NCBI GenBank assembly: GCA_002409325.1
Contig: DHUU01000008.1
Span: 19,593-83,592, forward strand
DNA: 64,000 nucleotides
Source: Bacteroidales bacterium UBA5226
GTDB lineage: Bacteria > Bacteroidota > Bacteroidia > Bacteroidales > UBA932
Direction: 5' to 3'
Shown: positions 35,559 through 43,643 of the stretch, one piece after another
How the letters are laid out: each line of letters opens with the position of its first letter
How positions within the stretch are numbered: the first letter of the stretch is position 1
Translations under genes and position numbers: made by a program
Notes under the pieces: generated by a model
Told to the model about the DNA's origin: nothing
Seen by the model: only the letters and a program-made list of their open reading frames with translations
Databases searched by the model: none

Positions 35559-36994
35559 CAATAGAGCGTAAGGGGATAACGCTTAAAGATATAGAAACCC
35601 ATTTAAAATTTTTTTCTACTGGTTTTCCACCCCTTGACATAGCCGGTCCTGCCGTGCCCGGAAAAGGGATAGTACAACTGGACGGGCAGCAACAGGAAGA
35701 GCTGATAAAAAGGTACAACGAGTGGAACGGGTCCAGGATTAAATTTGTTCCGGCTTCCGGTGCGGCCAGCCGTATGTTCAAGGACCTTTTCGAGGCAAGG
35801 GACCTTCTGGAAAAAGACAGGAATGCCGTATTGCCCGATGTGCTCAACAACTTTTTTGAAAGGCTCCCCGAATTTGCCTTTTATCCTATTCTTTCAGGTC
35901 TGAAAGAATTTGATCCTAAGGATCGTTACGGAATTCTCTCGCTTATTTTGGAGAGGAACGGCCTGAACTATGCCTCTATGCCCAAGGGAATGATACCTTT
36001 TCACAAGTCTTCAGAAGGGCCGAGGACTCCGTTTGAAGAACACCTGGTAGAAGCAGCACTGACTTCTGCTCAGCCGGAGGGGACGGTCAAACTCCATTTT
36101 ACAGTTTCTGAAGAACACCTGGATTTGTTTATCGGCCTTTGGCAAAAGGTACAAAAGGAATATGAGGAACTGTTCCAAACCACTTTTATTATTAGTTTTT
36201 CCACCCAGAGTCCTTCTACCGACACCTTGGCCGCTGACATGGACAACCGCCCATTCCGTGATCAGGGCGGATCGCTGGTTTTCCGCCCGGCAGGACACGG
36301 GGCACTTCTGGATAATCTGAACACACTGGAAGAGGATATGGTGATTATCCGCAACATAGACAACGTAGTACCCCGGGGGTCACTGGGACCTGTTATCCAC
36401 TGGAGAAAAGTGCTGGCCGGCTATCTGTTGAGCTGCAGAAGGAAGGTATATAAATATATTGGTGAACTGAAAAACAACGCAGATCCTATCTGTCTGAAAG
36501 AAATTGCCGGTTTTCTGGAAAGTAATTTCGGCATTACGCATCCTCCCATGGAAGGCGAAGAATTTCGTTCCTATCTGTTTTCCAAACTGAACAGACCTGT
36601 ACGGGTATGCGGTATGGTCCCTGCCACGGGGGAACCCGGAGGAGGCCCGTTCCGTGTTGTGGACCGTGATGGGAGCGGTTCGCTTCAGATCCTGGAAAGC
36701 GCGCAGCTGCAAGGCAAACGCTATCCTTCCACTCATTTTAACCCGGTGGACATAGTTTGCTCCTTCAAAGCCTATGACGGAACCACTTACAGGCTTTCGC
36801 AATTCCGGGATGACGATACCGGATTTATTTCTCAAAAGAGTTTCCTGGGCAGGGAATTGAAAGCACTGGAACTGCCGGGACTCTGGAACGGGGGAATGAG
36901 CCGGTGGAACACCGCTTTTGTGGAAGTTCCTCTGAGCACCTTCAACCCGGTTAAAACTGTTATGGATTTGCTGCGAAATGTACACAATAATTGA
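35534..36994 (+). CDS. DUF4301 family protein
   Basis: A 486-residue protein matching the DUF4301 family, found mainly in Bacteroidota and without an established function. Visible features are FTTEDLLTIERKGI at the start, PASGAASRMFKDLF (a Gly/Ser-rich loop reminiscent of nucleotidyltransferases), PKGMIPFHK, FRPAGHGALLDNLN and a late EPGGGPFRV. The PASGAASRMFK and GHGAL segments suggest a sugar-nucleotidyltransferase-like fold, but this is only a resemblance. The ATG at 35534 is preferred over 35501; both overlap pdxB. Confidence 0.78.
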   Translation: MFTTEDLLTIERKGITLKDIETHLKFFSTGFPPLDIAGPAVPGKGIVQLDGQQQEELIKRYNEWNGSRIKFVPASGAASRMFKDLFEARDLLEKDRNAVLPDVLNNFFERLPEFAFYPILSGLKEFDPKDRYGILSLILERNGLNYASMPKGMIPFHKSSEGPRTPFEEHLVEAALTSAQPEGTVKLHFTVSEEHLDLFIGLWQKVQKEYEELFQTTFIISFSTQSPSTDTLAADMDNRPFRDQGGSLVFRPAGHGALLDNLNTLEEDMVIIRNIDNVVPRGSLGPVIHWRKVLAGYLLSCRRKVYKYIGELKNNADPICLKEIAGFLESNFGITHPPMEGEEFRSYLFSKLNRPVRVCGMVPATGEPGGGPFRVVDRDGSGSLQILESAQLQGKRYPSTHFNPVDIVCSFKAYDGTTYRLSQFRDDDTGFISQKSFLGRELKALELPGLWNGGMSRWNTAFVEVPLSTFNPVKTVMDLLRNVHNN

Positions 36995-37004
36995 TGATAT
37001 TGTG

Positions 37005-37035
37005 TTTGGTAGTTAAAAAAAGATTTTTAACTTTG
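37005..37035 (+). promoter_or_regulatory. Bacteroidota-type promoter for two tiny membrane proteins
   Basis: TTTG at 37005-37008, a 19-base spacer, then TAACTTTG at 37028-37035, an exact consensus match. Transcription would start near 37042, about 40 bases before the first tiny gene at 37082. Confidence 0.7.
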
Positions 37036-37081
37036 TCGCTGTTCATTGAATTTATTAACCATTTAACTAATTATAAACACC

Positions 37082-37216
37082 ATGGTAGATTTAATTGAAA
37101 TGCTGAAAGCCCTGATTCAGGACCCCAGTTCAAACGGGATTCTGGCTTTGATTTTAGTAATCCTGGGAGTTATTATCCCCTTTGTTATTCCTTTCATTTT
37201 CGGGGGTGACGAATAA
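37082..37216 (+). CDS. Tiny membrane protein, 44 residues
   Basis: I do not recognise a family. The frame begins ATG with an N-terminal amphipathic segment (VDLIEMLKALIQDPSSNG), continues with one strongly hydrophobic helix at about residues 20-40 (LALILVILGVIIPFVIPFIF) and ends GGDE. It is too short for routine gene callers. Support comes from its own consensus promoter, the intact frame, a sensible single-helix topology and a second similar gene just downstream. It might be a small subunit of a membrane complex, a stress peptide or a toxin. Confidence 0.6.
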   Translation: MVDLIEMLKALIQDPSSNGILALILVILGVIIPFVIPFIFGGDE

Positions 37217-37316
37217 GAGTACTGGAATTTATTATTTTTTATGGAGTTTCCCGAAAATCCGAAACAGAGTAGGGGGAGTCGCTGAAAATCCTCAAGAGTA
37301 GGCAAAAAGATTAACA

Positions 37317-37332
37317 TTTAATTCGAATTAAA
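37317..37332. repeat. Perfect 16-base palindrome abutting a start codon
   Basis: TTTAATTCGAATTAAA is a perfect inverted repeat ending immediately before the ATG at 37333. It could bind a dimeric regulator or fold over the translation start. Function not demonstrated; AT-rich palindromes also occur by chance. Confidence 0.5.
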
Positions 37333-37485
37333 ATGGACGTATTTATGACAATTCTCAAAGATATGTGGCAAGGACTGATGGACTGGGAAGGCGGATTCGT
37401 TTTTGCATTCCTAGGAATTGGAGCGATACTTGTTACCGTGATTCAGGGAATTATTGCTCTGGTGCAATCTTATCAGGAAGCTTAA
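37333..37485 (+). CDS. Tiny membrane protein, 50 residues
   Basis: No recognised family. The N-terminus MDVFMTILKDMWQGLMDWEGG is amphipathic and Trp-containing, followed by a hydrophobic helix at about 22-44 (FVFAFLGIGAILVTVIQGIIALV) and a short polar tail QSYQEA. It follows the 44-residue gene after 116 bases containing a palindrome, and is followed by a strong bidirectional terminator. The two proteins share layout (amphipathic head plus one helix) but not obvious sequence, which suggests a functional pair. Confidence 0.6.
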   Translation: MDVFMTILKDMWQGLMDWEGGFVFAFLGIGAILVTVIQGIIALVQSYQEA

Positions 37486-37507
37486 GAAAACAGAAAAGCC
37501 AATAGAT

Positions 37508-37541
37508 AAAAGGCGGATGTGCTGCAGCACATCCGCCTTTT
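37508..37541. terminator. Bidirectional rho-independent terminator
   Basis: A perfect 34-base palindrome (GC-rich core GGCGGATGTGC/GCACATCCGCC) flanked by A-run and T-run, so it works on both strands. It separates the plus-strand tiny genes from the convergent deoxyhypusine-synthase-like gene. It is the only convergent junction in the window with intergenic space. Confidence 0.9.
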
Positions 37542-37568
37542 TCTTTCTGTTCACCGGTCTGGGACCTA

Positions 37569-38600
37569 TTATTTAAAAAGTCCGGCCCAACCGTAACGTT
37601 TCCGGTTTTTCCAGTCTCCTTTGTGGTAGGCATAAGCCACGATCAGGGGTACAACGGTCGTGGCCTCGGCGTATACCATTTGTTCGTGAACAGTACTAAC
37701 CTTTCCCCAGGAAGAAGCTTCTTTGAGCGTAGAACTGGAACAGGCACCGTCACGAACATCGGCCACAGTGATCTGGATGGCATACTGATGCATGGGTACC
37801 TCTAATCCCTGGCACTCGGCGCAGACAACAGTATCCTGGGCAAAATTCTTGGGGACACCTCCCCCGACCATGAACAGACCGCTGGCCTTTGCCTCGATCT
37901 TGATCTGTGTCAATTCCCGGAAATCGGCCACTGAATCTATGGTAAGATAAGGTTTGCCCTCTTTGATGCGTTCCAGCTGGTGCATGACCAGTCCAAAGCC
38001 GGCGCTGCAGTCAGAAAAGGCAGGCACGAAAATGGGCACCCTGTGTTCGTAACAGGTCTGTAGTAGAGAATTCTTTTTTACAGCGTTTTTTGTAAGCCAT
38101 TTACCGGTTTCCCAGAGAAATTCCCTTGAGGAATAAGGCCTGGGCTCCAGGCTGTCCGCAATTTCTTTAATGGTGGCATCGCAGTGCTGCAGTTCCTGCT
38201 CATCTATATAGGTATCGTAAATGCGGTCAATATAGAGGCTGCGCAACATGCCGTCGTCAACAAAAGGTGTCCCTTTATAGTGTTTGAAACCAAGTGCCTC
38301 AAAGAAGTCCATGTCTATGACGGAAGCACCTGTAGATACGATGCAGTCTATCATGTTAAAGCGGACCATATCTACGTATACCTGCATGCATCCCCCGGCA
38401 CTGGAACTTCCGGCCAGTGTAAGCCAGTTGGTACAATCCTTCTGGCGGATCATCATTTGCAGGATATCGGCGGCACGGGCCGTGTCCCTGGACGAAAAAG
38501 CCATATCCCTCATTGAATCAATGATGCAGGTTGCATCGATCTTTGTGATGTCGATGTGTTTGATTTCGTCCCTAAGGAGGTCTTTTTTCTTTGCGCTCAT
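37569..38600 (-). CDS. Deoxyhypusine synthase-like protein
   Basis: A 343-residue homologue of deoxyhypusine synthase, an NAD- and spermidine-using aminobutyl transferase. Family signatures are LAGSSSAGG near residue 62, IVSTGAS, FVPAFSDCSAGFG, GGGVPKNF at about 247-254 and the catalytic-lysine motif SSWGK (Lys300). Bacteria have no eIF5A, so the acceptor must differ; polyamine formation such as homospermidine is one possibility known for related bacterial proteins. It is divergently placed to lysA. The ATG at 38600 (MSAKKK) is used because the longer frame passes through the -7 element. Confidence 0.88.
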   Translation of the reverse strand: MSAKKKDLLRDEIKHIDITKIDATCIIDSMRDMAFSSRDTARAADILQMMIRQKDCTNWLTLAGSSSAGGCMQVYVDMVRFNMIDCIVSTGASVIDMDFFEALGFKHYKGTPFVDDGMLRSLYIDRIYDTYIDEQELQHCDATIKEIADSLEPRPYSSREFLWETGKWLTKNAVKKNSLLQTCYEHRVPIFVPAFSDCSAGFGLVMHQLERIKEGKPYLTIDSVADFRELTQIKIEAKASGLFMVGGGVPKNFAQDTVVCAECQGLEVPMHQYAIQITVADVRDGACSSSTLKEASSWGKVSTVHEQMVYAEATTVVPLIVAYAYHKGDWKNRKRYGWAGLFK

Positions 38601-38623
38601 AATGGTGTGTTTATATATCAAAA

Positions 38624-38631
38624 CAAAGGTA
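38624..38631 (-). promoter_or_regulatory. -7 promoter element for the deoxyhypusine synthase-like gene
   Basis: Minus-strand TACCTTTG fits TAnnTTTG, 23 bases before the ATG at 38600. Back-to-back with the lysA element at 38654. Confidence 0.45.
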
Positions 38632-38653
38632 AGGCTTTTATCCAAAAAAATGT

Positions 38654-38661
38654 TAATTTTG
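38654..38661 (+). promoter_or_regulatory. -7 promoter element for lysA
   Basis: TAATTTTG fits TAnnTTTG, 24 bases before the lysA ATG at 38686. No -33 box is evident. Confidence 0.45.
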
Positions 38662-38685
38662 CCGGATATTTCAGCTTAAATCATA

Positions 38686-39843
38686 ATGCAACTCTCTCGT
38701 TTTGTCAATGCCTTTAAGCGTCTTGAAACGCCTTTTTATTTTTACGATCTGGACAACCTGGACCAAACCCTGCGTTTATATACCAAATACCTAAGAAAAT
38801 ACGGCTATCAGGCGCATTATGCCATGAAGGCCAATGCCAATCCGCGCATTCTGGAGATGATAAACCGCTCTGGACTGGGTGCTGACTGTGTTAGTGGAAA
38901 CGAAGTCCAGCTAGCTTTGGATATGGGATTTGACCCCGATACCATTGTTTTCGCGGGTGTCGGAAAATCCGACAAAGAAATACGGACTGCTTTGCAGGGA
39001 GGAATATTCTGTTTTAACTGTGAATCGGCCCAGGAGATCCGGATCATCAATGACCTGGCCTCTCAGATGGGCAGAACAGCCCGGATTTCACTCCGCCTGA
39101 ACCCCAACATTGATGCCCATACAAACAAGCACATTACCACAGGACGCTCCAGGGATAAATTTGGAATCAACGAATGGATGCTGGATGAGGTACTTCAGGT
39201 AATTGCCGCTGGCAGTAATCTTAAACTCACAGGGCTTCATTTTCACATAGGATCCCAGATTGAGGATCTGAAGGTTTTTGAGAAATTGTGTAACAAGGTG
39301 AATGGCTTTCAACGATGGTTTGAAGAACGGGATATCCGCCTGGAGCATATCAATCTGGGCGGGGGGATAGCCGTAGATTACCATGACCCGTTTAAAAACC
39401 CTTTCAGCCCATTTGAATCGTATTTTCAGACCATACACAGCAAACTGGAAGTCAGGAAAGGACAAAAAATCCATTTTGAACCGGGAAGAGCATTGGTGGC
39501 TCAATCCGGATATCTCATATCCAGAGTTTTGTACGTAAAAATAGGCAAGGGTAAAAAGTTTGCAATTCTGGATGCAGGCATGAATGACCTGATAAGGCCG
39601 GCACTTTATGGCGCCAGCCACGCCATTTTCAATATCACAACAGCTTCACAAAAAAATGAAGTATACGATGTCGTAGGTCCTGTATGCGAGTCGGCCGACC
39701 GTTTTGGCCTTGCCGTCAAATTACCCGAGACCGCTCGTGGGGATCTGATTGCTATATGTTCTGCAGGTGCATACGGGCAGGTTATGGGAATGCGCTACAA
39801 CCAGCGGGAGCTGGCCCCGGCTTATTACTCCCCCGAACTATAA
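38686..39843 (+). CDS. lysA: Diaminopimelate decarboxylase
   Basis: A 385-residue fold-type III PLP enzyme making lysine from meso-diaminopimelate. The PLP lysine is Lys48 in HYAMKANANP. GLHFHIGSQI, NLGGGIAVDY and FEPGRALVAQSG form the phosphate and substrate sites, and GPVCESAD plus the C-terminal GAYG complete the active site across the dimer. dapF, which supplies the substrate, is at 50181-50972. Carboxynorspermidine decarboxylase is a relative, but the GPVCESAD motif favours LysA. Confidence 0.93.
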   Translation: MQLSRFVNAFKRLETPFYFYDLDNLDQTLRLYTKYLRKYGYQAHYAMKANANPRILEMINRSGLGADCVSGNEVQLALDMGFDPDTIVFAGVGKSDKEIRTALQGGIFCFNCESAQEIRIINDLASQMGRTARISLRLNPNIDAHTNKHITTGRSRDKFGINEWMLDEVLQVIAAGSNLKLTGLHFHIGSQIEDLKVFEKLCNKVNGFQRWFEERDIRLEHINLGGGIAVDYHDPFKNPFSPFESYFQTIHSKLEVRKGQKIHFEPGRALVAQSGYLISRVLYVKIGKGKKFAILDAGMNDLIRPALYGASHAIFNITTASQKNEVYDVVGPVCESADRFGLAVKLPETARGDLIAICSAGAYGQVMGMRYNQRELAPAYYSPEL

Positions 39844-39851
39844 TACCTGAT

Positions 39852-40469
39852 ATGTATATTAAGATATATCCCGAAAATCCGCAGGACCGCCTTGTGCAGA
39901 TGACGGTTGCAACCCTGCAAAAGGGAGGTATCGTGATTTATCCCACTGACAGCGTATACGGTATGGGGTGTTCCATAGAGCATTTAGGCAGTGTTCCCCG
40001 TATGGAAAGGATCAAAGGCTATTATACCCCTTCAACGCGTTTGTCTTTCCTGTGCTATGACCTGTCACAGGCATCAAACTATTGCCGTCCTCTGGGCAAC
40101 GCCGTTTTCCGCCTAATCAAGAAAAACCTGCCGGGACCATTTACTTTCCTGCTCCAGGGAAATAGCCAGGTCCCCAAGTTGTTTAAAGGGAAAAAACAAA
40201 CCGTAGGCATCAGGGTTCCCGATAACCCCATATTGCAGGTTATACTTAGGGAACTTGGAGTTCCCATAATATCTACTTCTTTGCCCTGGGACGAAACAGA
40301 ACCCGGGTATTCCAACGACCCCGGACTGATTAATGAAAGGTTCGGGGAGCAGGTGGATATCGTGATAGACGGGGGGCCAGGAGGACAGGACCCCTCGGCA
40401 ATAATTGATTGCACAGGTCCAGAACCCCTGGTCATCAGGGAAGGACCCAAACCATTACTTGACAGATAG
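39852..40469 (+). CDS. L-threonylcarbamoyladenylate synthase (Sua5/YciO/YrdC family)
   Basis: A 205-residue protein that forms threonylcarbamoyl-AMP for the t6A modification of tRNAs decoding ANN codons. IVIYPTDSVYGMGC, FIKxNLPGPFTFLL-like (KKNLPGPFTFLLQG), VGIRVPDNPI and the late DPSAIIDCTG are family hallmarks. It lacks the extra C-terminal Sua5 domain, so it is the short type; the paralogue YciO is the main alternative. The ATG at 39852 is eight bases after lysA. Confidence 0.87.
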   Translation: MYIKIYPENPQDRLVQMTVATLQKGGIVIYPTDSVYGMGCSIEHLGSVPRMERIKGYYTPSTRLSFLCYDLSQASNYCRPLGNAVFRLIKKNLPGPFTFLLQGNSQVPKLFKGKKQTVGIRVPDNPILQVILRELGVPIISTSLPWDETEPGYSNDPGLINERFGEQVDIVIDGGPGGQDPSAIIDCTGPEPLVIREGPKPLLDR

Positions 40470-40471
40470 AT

Positions 40472-41806
40472 ATGTTTGAAAACCTTACCGAAAGACTGGA
40501 AAGATCGTTCAAATTGCTTAAGGGAGAAGGCAAAATCACAGAAATCAACATGGCCGAAACCCTCAAGGATGTGCGGAGGGCGTTGCTCGATGCCGACGTA
40601 AGCTATAAGGTGGCCAAGGGGTTTTGTGATCAGGTTAAGGAAATGGCCATGGGCCAGGAGGTGCTGAAATCGGTGCGACCGGGGCAAATGATGACCAAAA
40701 TAGTCCATGACCGGTTGGTGGACCTTATGGGAGGAGATGCCGCCGGGATCAATATCAAAGGCAATCCGGGCGTTGTTCTGATTTCAGGGTTGCAGGGCTC
40801 GGGAAAAACCACTTTCTCGGCAAAACTGGCCTTGCATCTAAAGAAGAAAAAAGGGATAAGGCCGCTGCTTGTGGCGGCAGACGTTTACCGTCCGGCAGCC
40901 ATGGAACAATTGAAAATTCTGGGACAACAGGTCGGAGCCGATGTTTATATAGAATCAGGCAGCATGGACCCTGTGCAGATCTCGATCAATGCCAGGGACA
41001 AAGCAAAAAACGAAGGGTACGGAGTGATTATTGTCGATACGGCCGGACGTCTTGCCATAGATCAGGCCATGATGCAGGAGATTACAGCCATAAAAAAAGC
41101 GCTTAACCCGTCTGAAACTTTATTTGTAGTGGATTCCATGACGGGCCAGGATGCGGTAGAAACGGCCCGTACATTCCATGAACAGCTCAACTTTGACGGG
41201 GTTGTCCTGACCAAGCTGGACGGGGATACACGCGGAGGGGCTGCTCTGTCTATCCGTGCCGTTGTGAGCAAACCCATCAAATTTGTGAGCACCGGTGAAA
41301 AAATGGAGGCCCTGGATGTGTTTTATCCGGCCCGTATAGCAGACCGTATACTGGGCATGGGGGATATAGTGAGCCTTGTGGAAAAGGCACAGGAACAATT
41401 TGACGAGGAAGAAAGCAAAAAGCTCAGAAAAAAACTAGCACAGGATAGTTTTAATTTTAACGATTTTCTATCGCAGATCAGGCAAGTCAAAAAAATGGGC
41501 AACATTAAGGACCTTGCGGCCATGATTCCTGGAGTATCAAAGGTAATTAAAGATGCAGATATCGATAACGATGCCTTCAAGGGGATTGAAGCCATAATCG
41601 CTTCCATGACACCCCAGGAACGTGACAATCCGGCCCTTCTCAATGGCAGCAGGCGTAAACGTATAGCAACAGGGAGCGGGACATCCATAACCCAGGTAAA
41701 CCATTTGATCAAACAATTTGACGACACAAGAAAAATGATGAAGAAACTTGGAACCGGAGGCGGCGCTTCATTGGCAAATGCTTTAAGAAAAGGAGGAATC
41801 AGGTAA
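40472..41806 (+). CDS. ffh: Signal recognition particle protein Ffh
   Basis: A 444-residue SRP54 GTPase that binds signal sequences and delivers ribosomes to FtsY. The N domain precedes the G domain with P-loop GLQGSGKT (106-113), the DTAGRL motif and [13 protein letters not shown]. The Met-rich M domain occupies about residues 320-430 and carries the RNA-binding stretch [17 protein letters not shown]. Two bases separate it from the preceding gene and its stop overlaps the folD start (TAATG). The 4.5S RNA gene is not seen in the window. Confidence 0.97.
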   Translation: MFENLTERLERSFKLLKGEGKITEINMAETLKDVRRALLDADVSYKVAKGFCDQVKEMAMGQEVLKSVRPGQMMTKIVHDRLVDLMGGDAAGINIKGNPGVVLISGLQGSGKTTFSAKLALHLKKKKGIRPLLVAADVYRPAAMEQLKILGQQVGADVYIESGSMDPVQISINARDKAKNEGYGVIIVDTAGRLAIDQAMMQEITAIKKALNPSETLFVVDSMTGQDAVETARTFHEQLNFDGVVLTKLDGDTRGGAALSIRAVVSKPIKFVSTGEKMEALDVFYPARIADRILGMGDIVSLVEKAQEQFDEEESKKLRKKLAQDSFNFNDFLSQIRQVKKMGNIKDLAAMIPGVSKVIKDADIDNDAFKGIEAIIASMTPQERDNPALLNGSRRKRIATGSGTSITQVNHLIKQFDDTRKMMKKLGTGGGASLANALRKGGIR

Positions 41807-42684
41807 TGATATTGCTGGATGGAAAATCGGCTGCTGAAGCCATGAAAAAAGACATAGCTAAGGAAGTGGCCCGATGGACAGGCGAGTATGGCAGGAGGCC
41901 TCATCTGGCTGCTGTATTGGTTGGCCAGGATCCTGCCAGCCTAACCTATGTAAGAAACAAAGAAAACGACTGCCGCCAGGTAGGCATGGACTCTTCTGTG
42001 TACAGACTTTCGGCTACCATCAGCCAGGAAGGATTGACAGAATGTGTCCAGACACTTAATCAGGACCCGGGTATAGACGGTCTGATTGTGCAATTGCCTC
42101 TGCCCGGCCACCTGGACGAACAGGAAATCATAGAAGCCATAGATCCGTCAAAGGATGTTGACGGATTTCATCCGGTCAATGTAGGCAGGATGGTGCTGGG
42201 GTTGCCTTCTTTTGTTTCGGCAACACCGGCAGGTATAGCAGACCTGCTTGAGTATTACCACATACCTACCCGGGGAAAAGAATGTGTAATCATCGGGAGG
42301 AGCAATATCGTGGGCAAACCGCTCGCAAACCTGTTGTCCAGAAAGGGCCCCGGAGGTGATTGTACCGTTACCCTGTGTCATAGCCACACTGCAGATCTGT
42401 GGAAAGTCTGCCTGAGGGCTGATATCCTTGTTGCTGCCCTGGGACGGCCTCATTTTCTGAAAGCCAATATGGTGAAGGAGGGAGCGGTGGTAATTGATGT
42501 AGGGATCACGCGGATTGAGGACAGGAGCACAAAATCGGGTTATCGGCTTGCAGGTGATGTGGATTTTGAGGAAGTGGCTCCCCGCTGCAGTTACATTACC
42601 CCTGTCCCGGGTGGAGTGGGTCCTATGACACGCATATCTTTGTTAAAAAACACGTTACAAGCTGCCCTGATACGAAATAAATAA
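41806..42684 (+). CDS. folD: Bifunctional methylenetetrahydrofolate dehydrogenase/cyclohydrolase
   Basis: A 292-residue FolD interconverting methylene-, methenyl- and formyl-tetrahydrofolate. The catalytic YxxxK pair is Tyr48/Lys52 in [22 protein letters not shown] and [12 protein letters not shown] are signature 1-type segments, [16 protein letters not shown] binds NADP, and [10 protein letters not shown] is signature 2. It begins on the last base of the ffh stop codon, so translation is coupled. Confidence 0.97.
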   Translation: MILLDGKSAAEAMKKDIAKEVARWTGEYGRRPHLAAVLVGQDPASLTYVRNKENDCRQVGMDSSVYRLSATISQEGLTECVQTLNQDPGIDGLIVQLPLPGHLDEQEIIEAIDPSKDVDGFHPVNVGRMVLGLPSFVSATPAGIADLLEYYHIPTRGKECVIIGRSNIVGKPLANLLSRKGPGGDCTVTLCHSHTADLWKVCLRADILVAALGRPHFLKANMVKEGAVVIDVGITRIEDRSTKSGYRLAGDVDFEEVAPRCSYITPVPGGVGPMTRISLLKNTLQAALIRNK

Positions 42685-42695
42685 ATTAATATATT

Positions 42696-43643
42696 ATGGA
42701 AAGAAGGAATTTTTTAAGAACAGCCATACTTGGCACGGTGGCCGGGATGGCGGGTTTAAGAAATAGTAAGCTTCTGGCCTGGAACAACAGGTCAGAGGCA
42801 GATACCTCACAATCAGATACCATACCCGATCTTGTGGCTGTCATGGGAGGAGAACCGGATAAGTTATATGCCAGGGCAATTCAGGAAATGGGTGGTATGA
42901 AACGGTATATCAAACCCGGGATGAAAGTAGTGGTTAAACCCAATATTGGCTGGGATAAAGCACCGGAATTTGCTGCCTGCACCAACCCCATACTGGTTGC
43001 TGCTATTGTCAGGGATTGTCTTGATGCAGGGGCTTCAGAGGTTAAAGTATTTGACCACACATGTGATCAATGGAGGGGTTGCTACGAAAACAGCGGCATC
43101 CAGGAGGCAGTCCGCCAGGCCGGAGGCCAGATGGTGAATGCCCATGAAGAAAAGTATTTTCGCGAAACGGAATTGCCGGAAGCCATTCGTATGAAAAGAC
43201 CTAAAATCCACGAAGCGCTGTTGGATTGTGATGCCTGGATTAATGTCCCGGTTCTGAAAAATCATGGAGGAGCCAGGATGACCATTTGCATGAAAAATTA
43301 TATGGGTATTGTATGGGACCGCAGGTATTTGCATTCCAACAATCTGCAACAATGCATTGCAGATGCTGCAACATTTGCCAAAAGACCAGTCCTGAATTTT
43401 GTAGATGCTTACCGCATTATGACTCAGAACGGGCCTAAAGGCAGGAGCCTTGAGGATGTTCAGACACCCAAGGCCCTGTTTGTATCCTCAGACATCGTAG
43501 CTGTTGATACAGCGGCCACCCAATTTTTCAATCAGTTCAGCAATATGACCATACAAGAGGCATCGCACATTCTGCTGGCAGAGAAGCATAACCTGGGAAC
43601 TACAAACCTTGATAAACTTAACATCAAACGCATTCTCCTCTGA
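42696..43643 (+). CDS. Tat-exported DUF362 domain protein
   Basis: A 315-residue DUF362 protein. The N-terminus ERRNFLRTAILGTVAGMAG is a twin-arginine signal, so the folded protein is exported, probably with a cofactor. The domain includes VVVKPNIGWDK, ASEVKVFDHTCDQWRGCY, NVPVLKNHGGARMTICMKNYMG and DIVAVDTAATQFF. No CxxCxxC ferredoxin motif is present, although several single Cys occur. Its stop overlaps the start of the membrane polyferredoxin gene (TGATG), suggesting that electrons are passed to or from this protein. Reaction unknown. Confidence 0.85.
   Translation: MERRNFLRTAILGTVAGMAGLRNSKLLAWNNRSEADTSQSDTIPDLVAVMGGEPDKLYARAIQEMGGMKRYIKPGMKVVVKPNIGWDKAPEFAACTNPILVAAIVRDCLDAGASEVKVFDHTCDQWRGCYENSGIQEAVRQAGGQMVNAHEEKYFRETELPEAIRMKRPKIHEALLDCDAWINVPVLKNHGGARMTICMKNYMGIVWDRRYLHSNNLQQCIADAATFAKRPVLNFVDAYRIMTQNGPKGRSLEDVQTPKALFVSSDIVAVDTAATQFFNQFSNMTIQEASHILLAEKHNLGTTNLDKLNIKRILL

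Noticed and set aside
39684..39851. N-terminal extension of the threonylcarbamoyl-AMP synthase frame into lysA
   Set aside because: The family start MYIKIYPENP lies at 39852, just after the lysA stop; the extension is out-of-frame lysA code.
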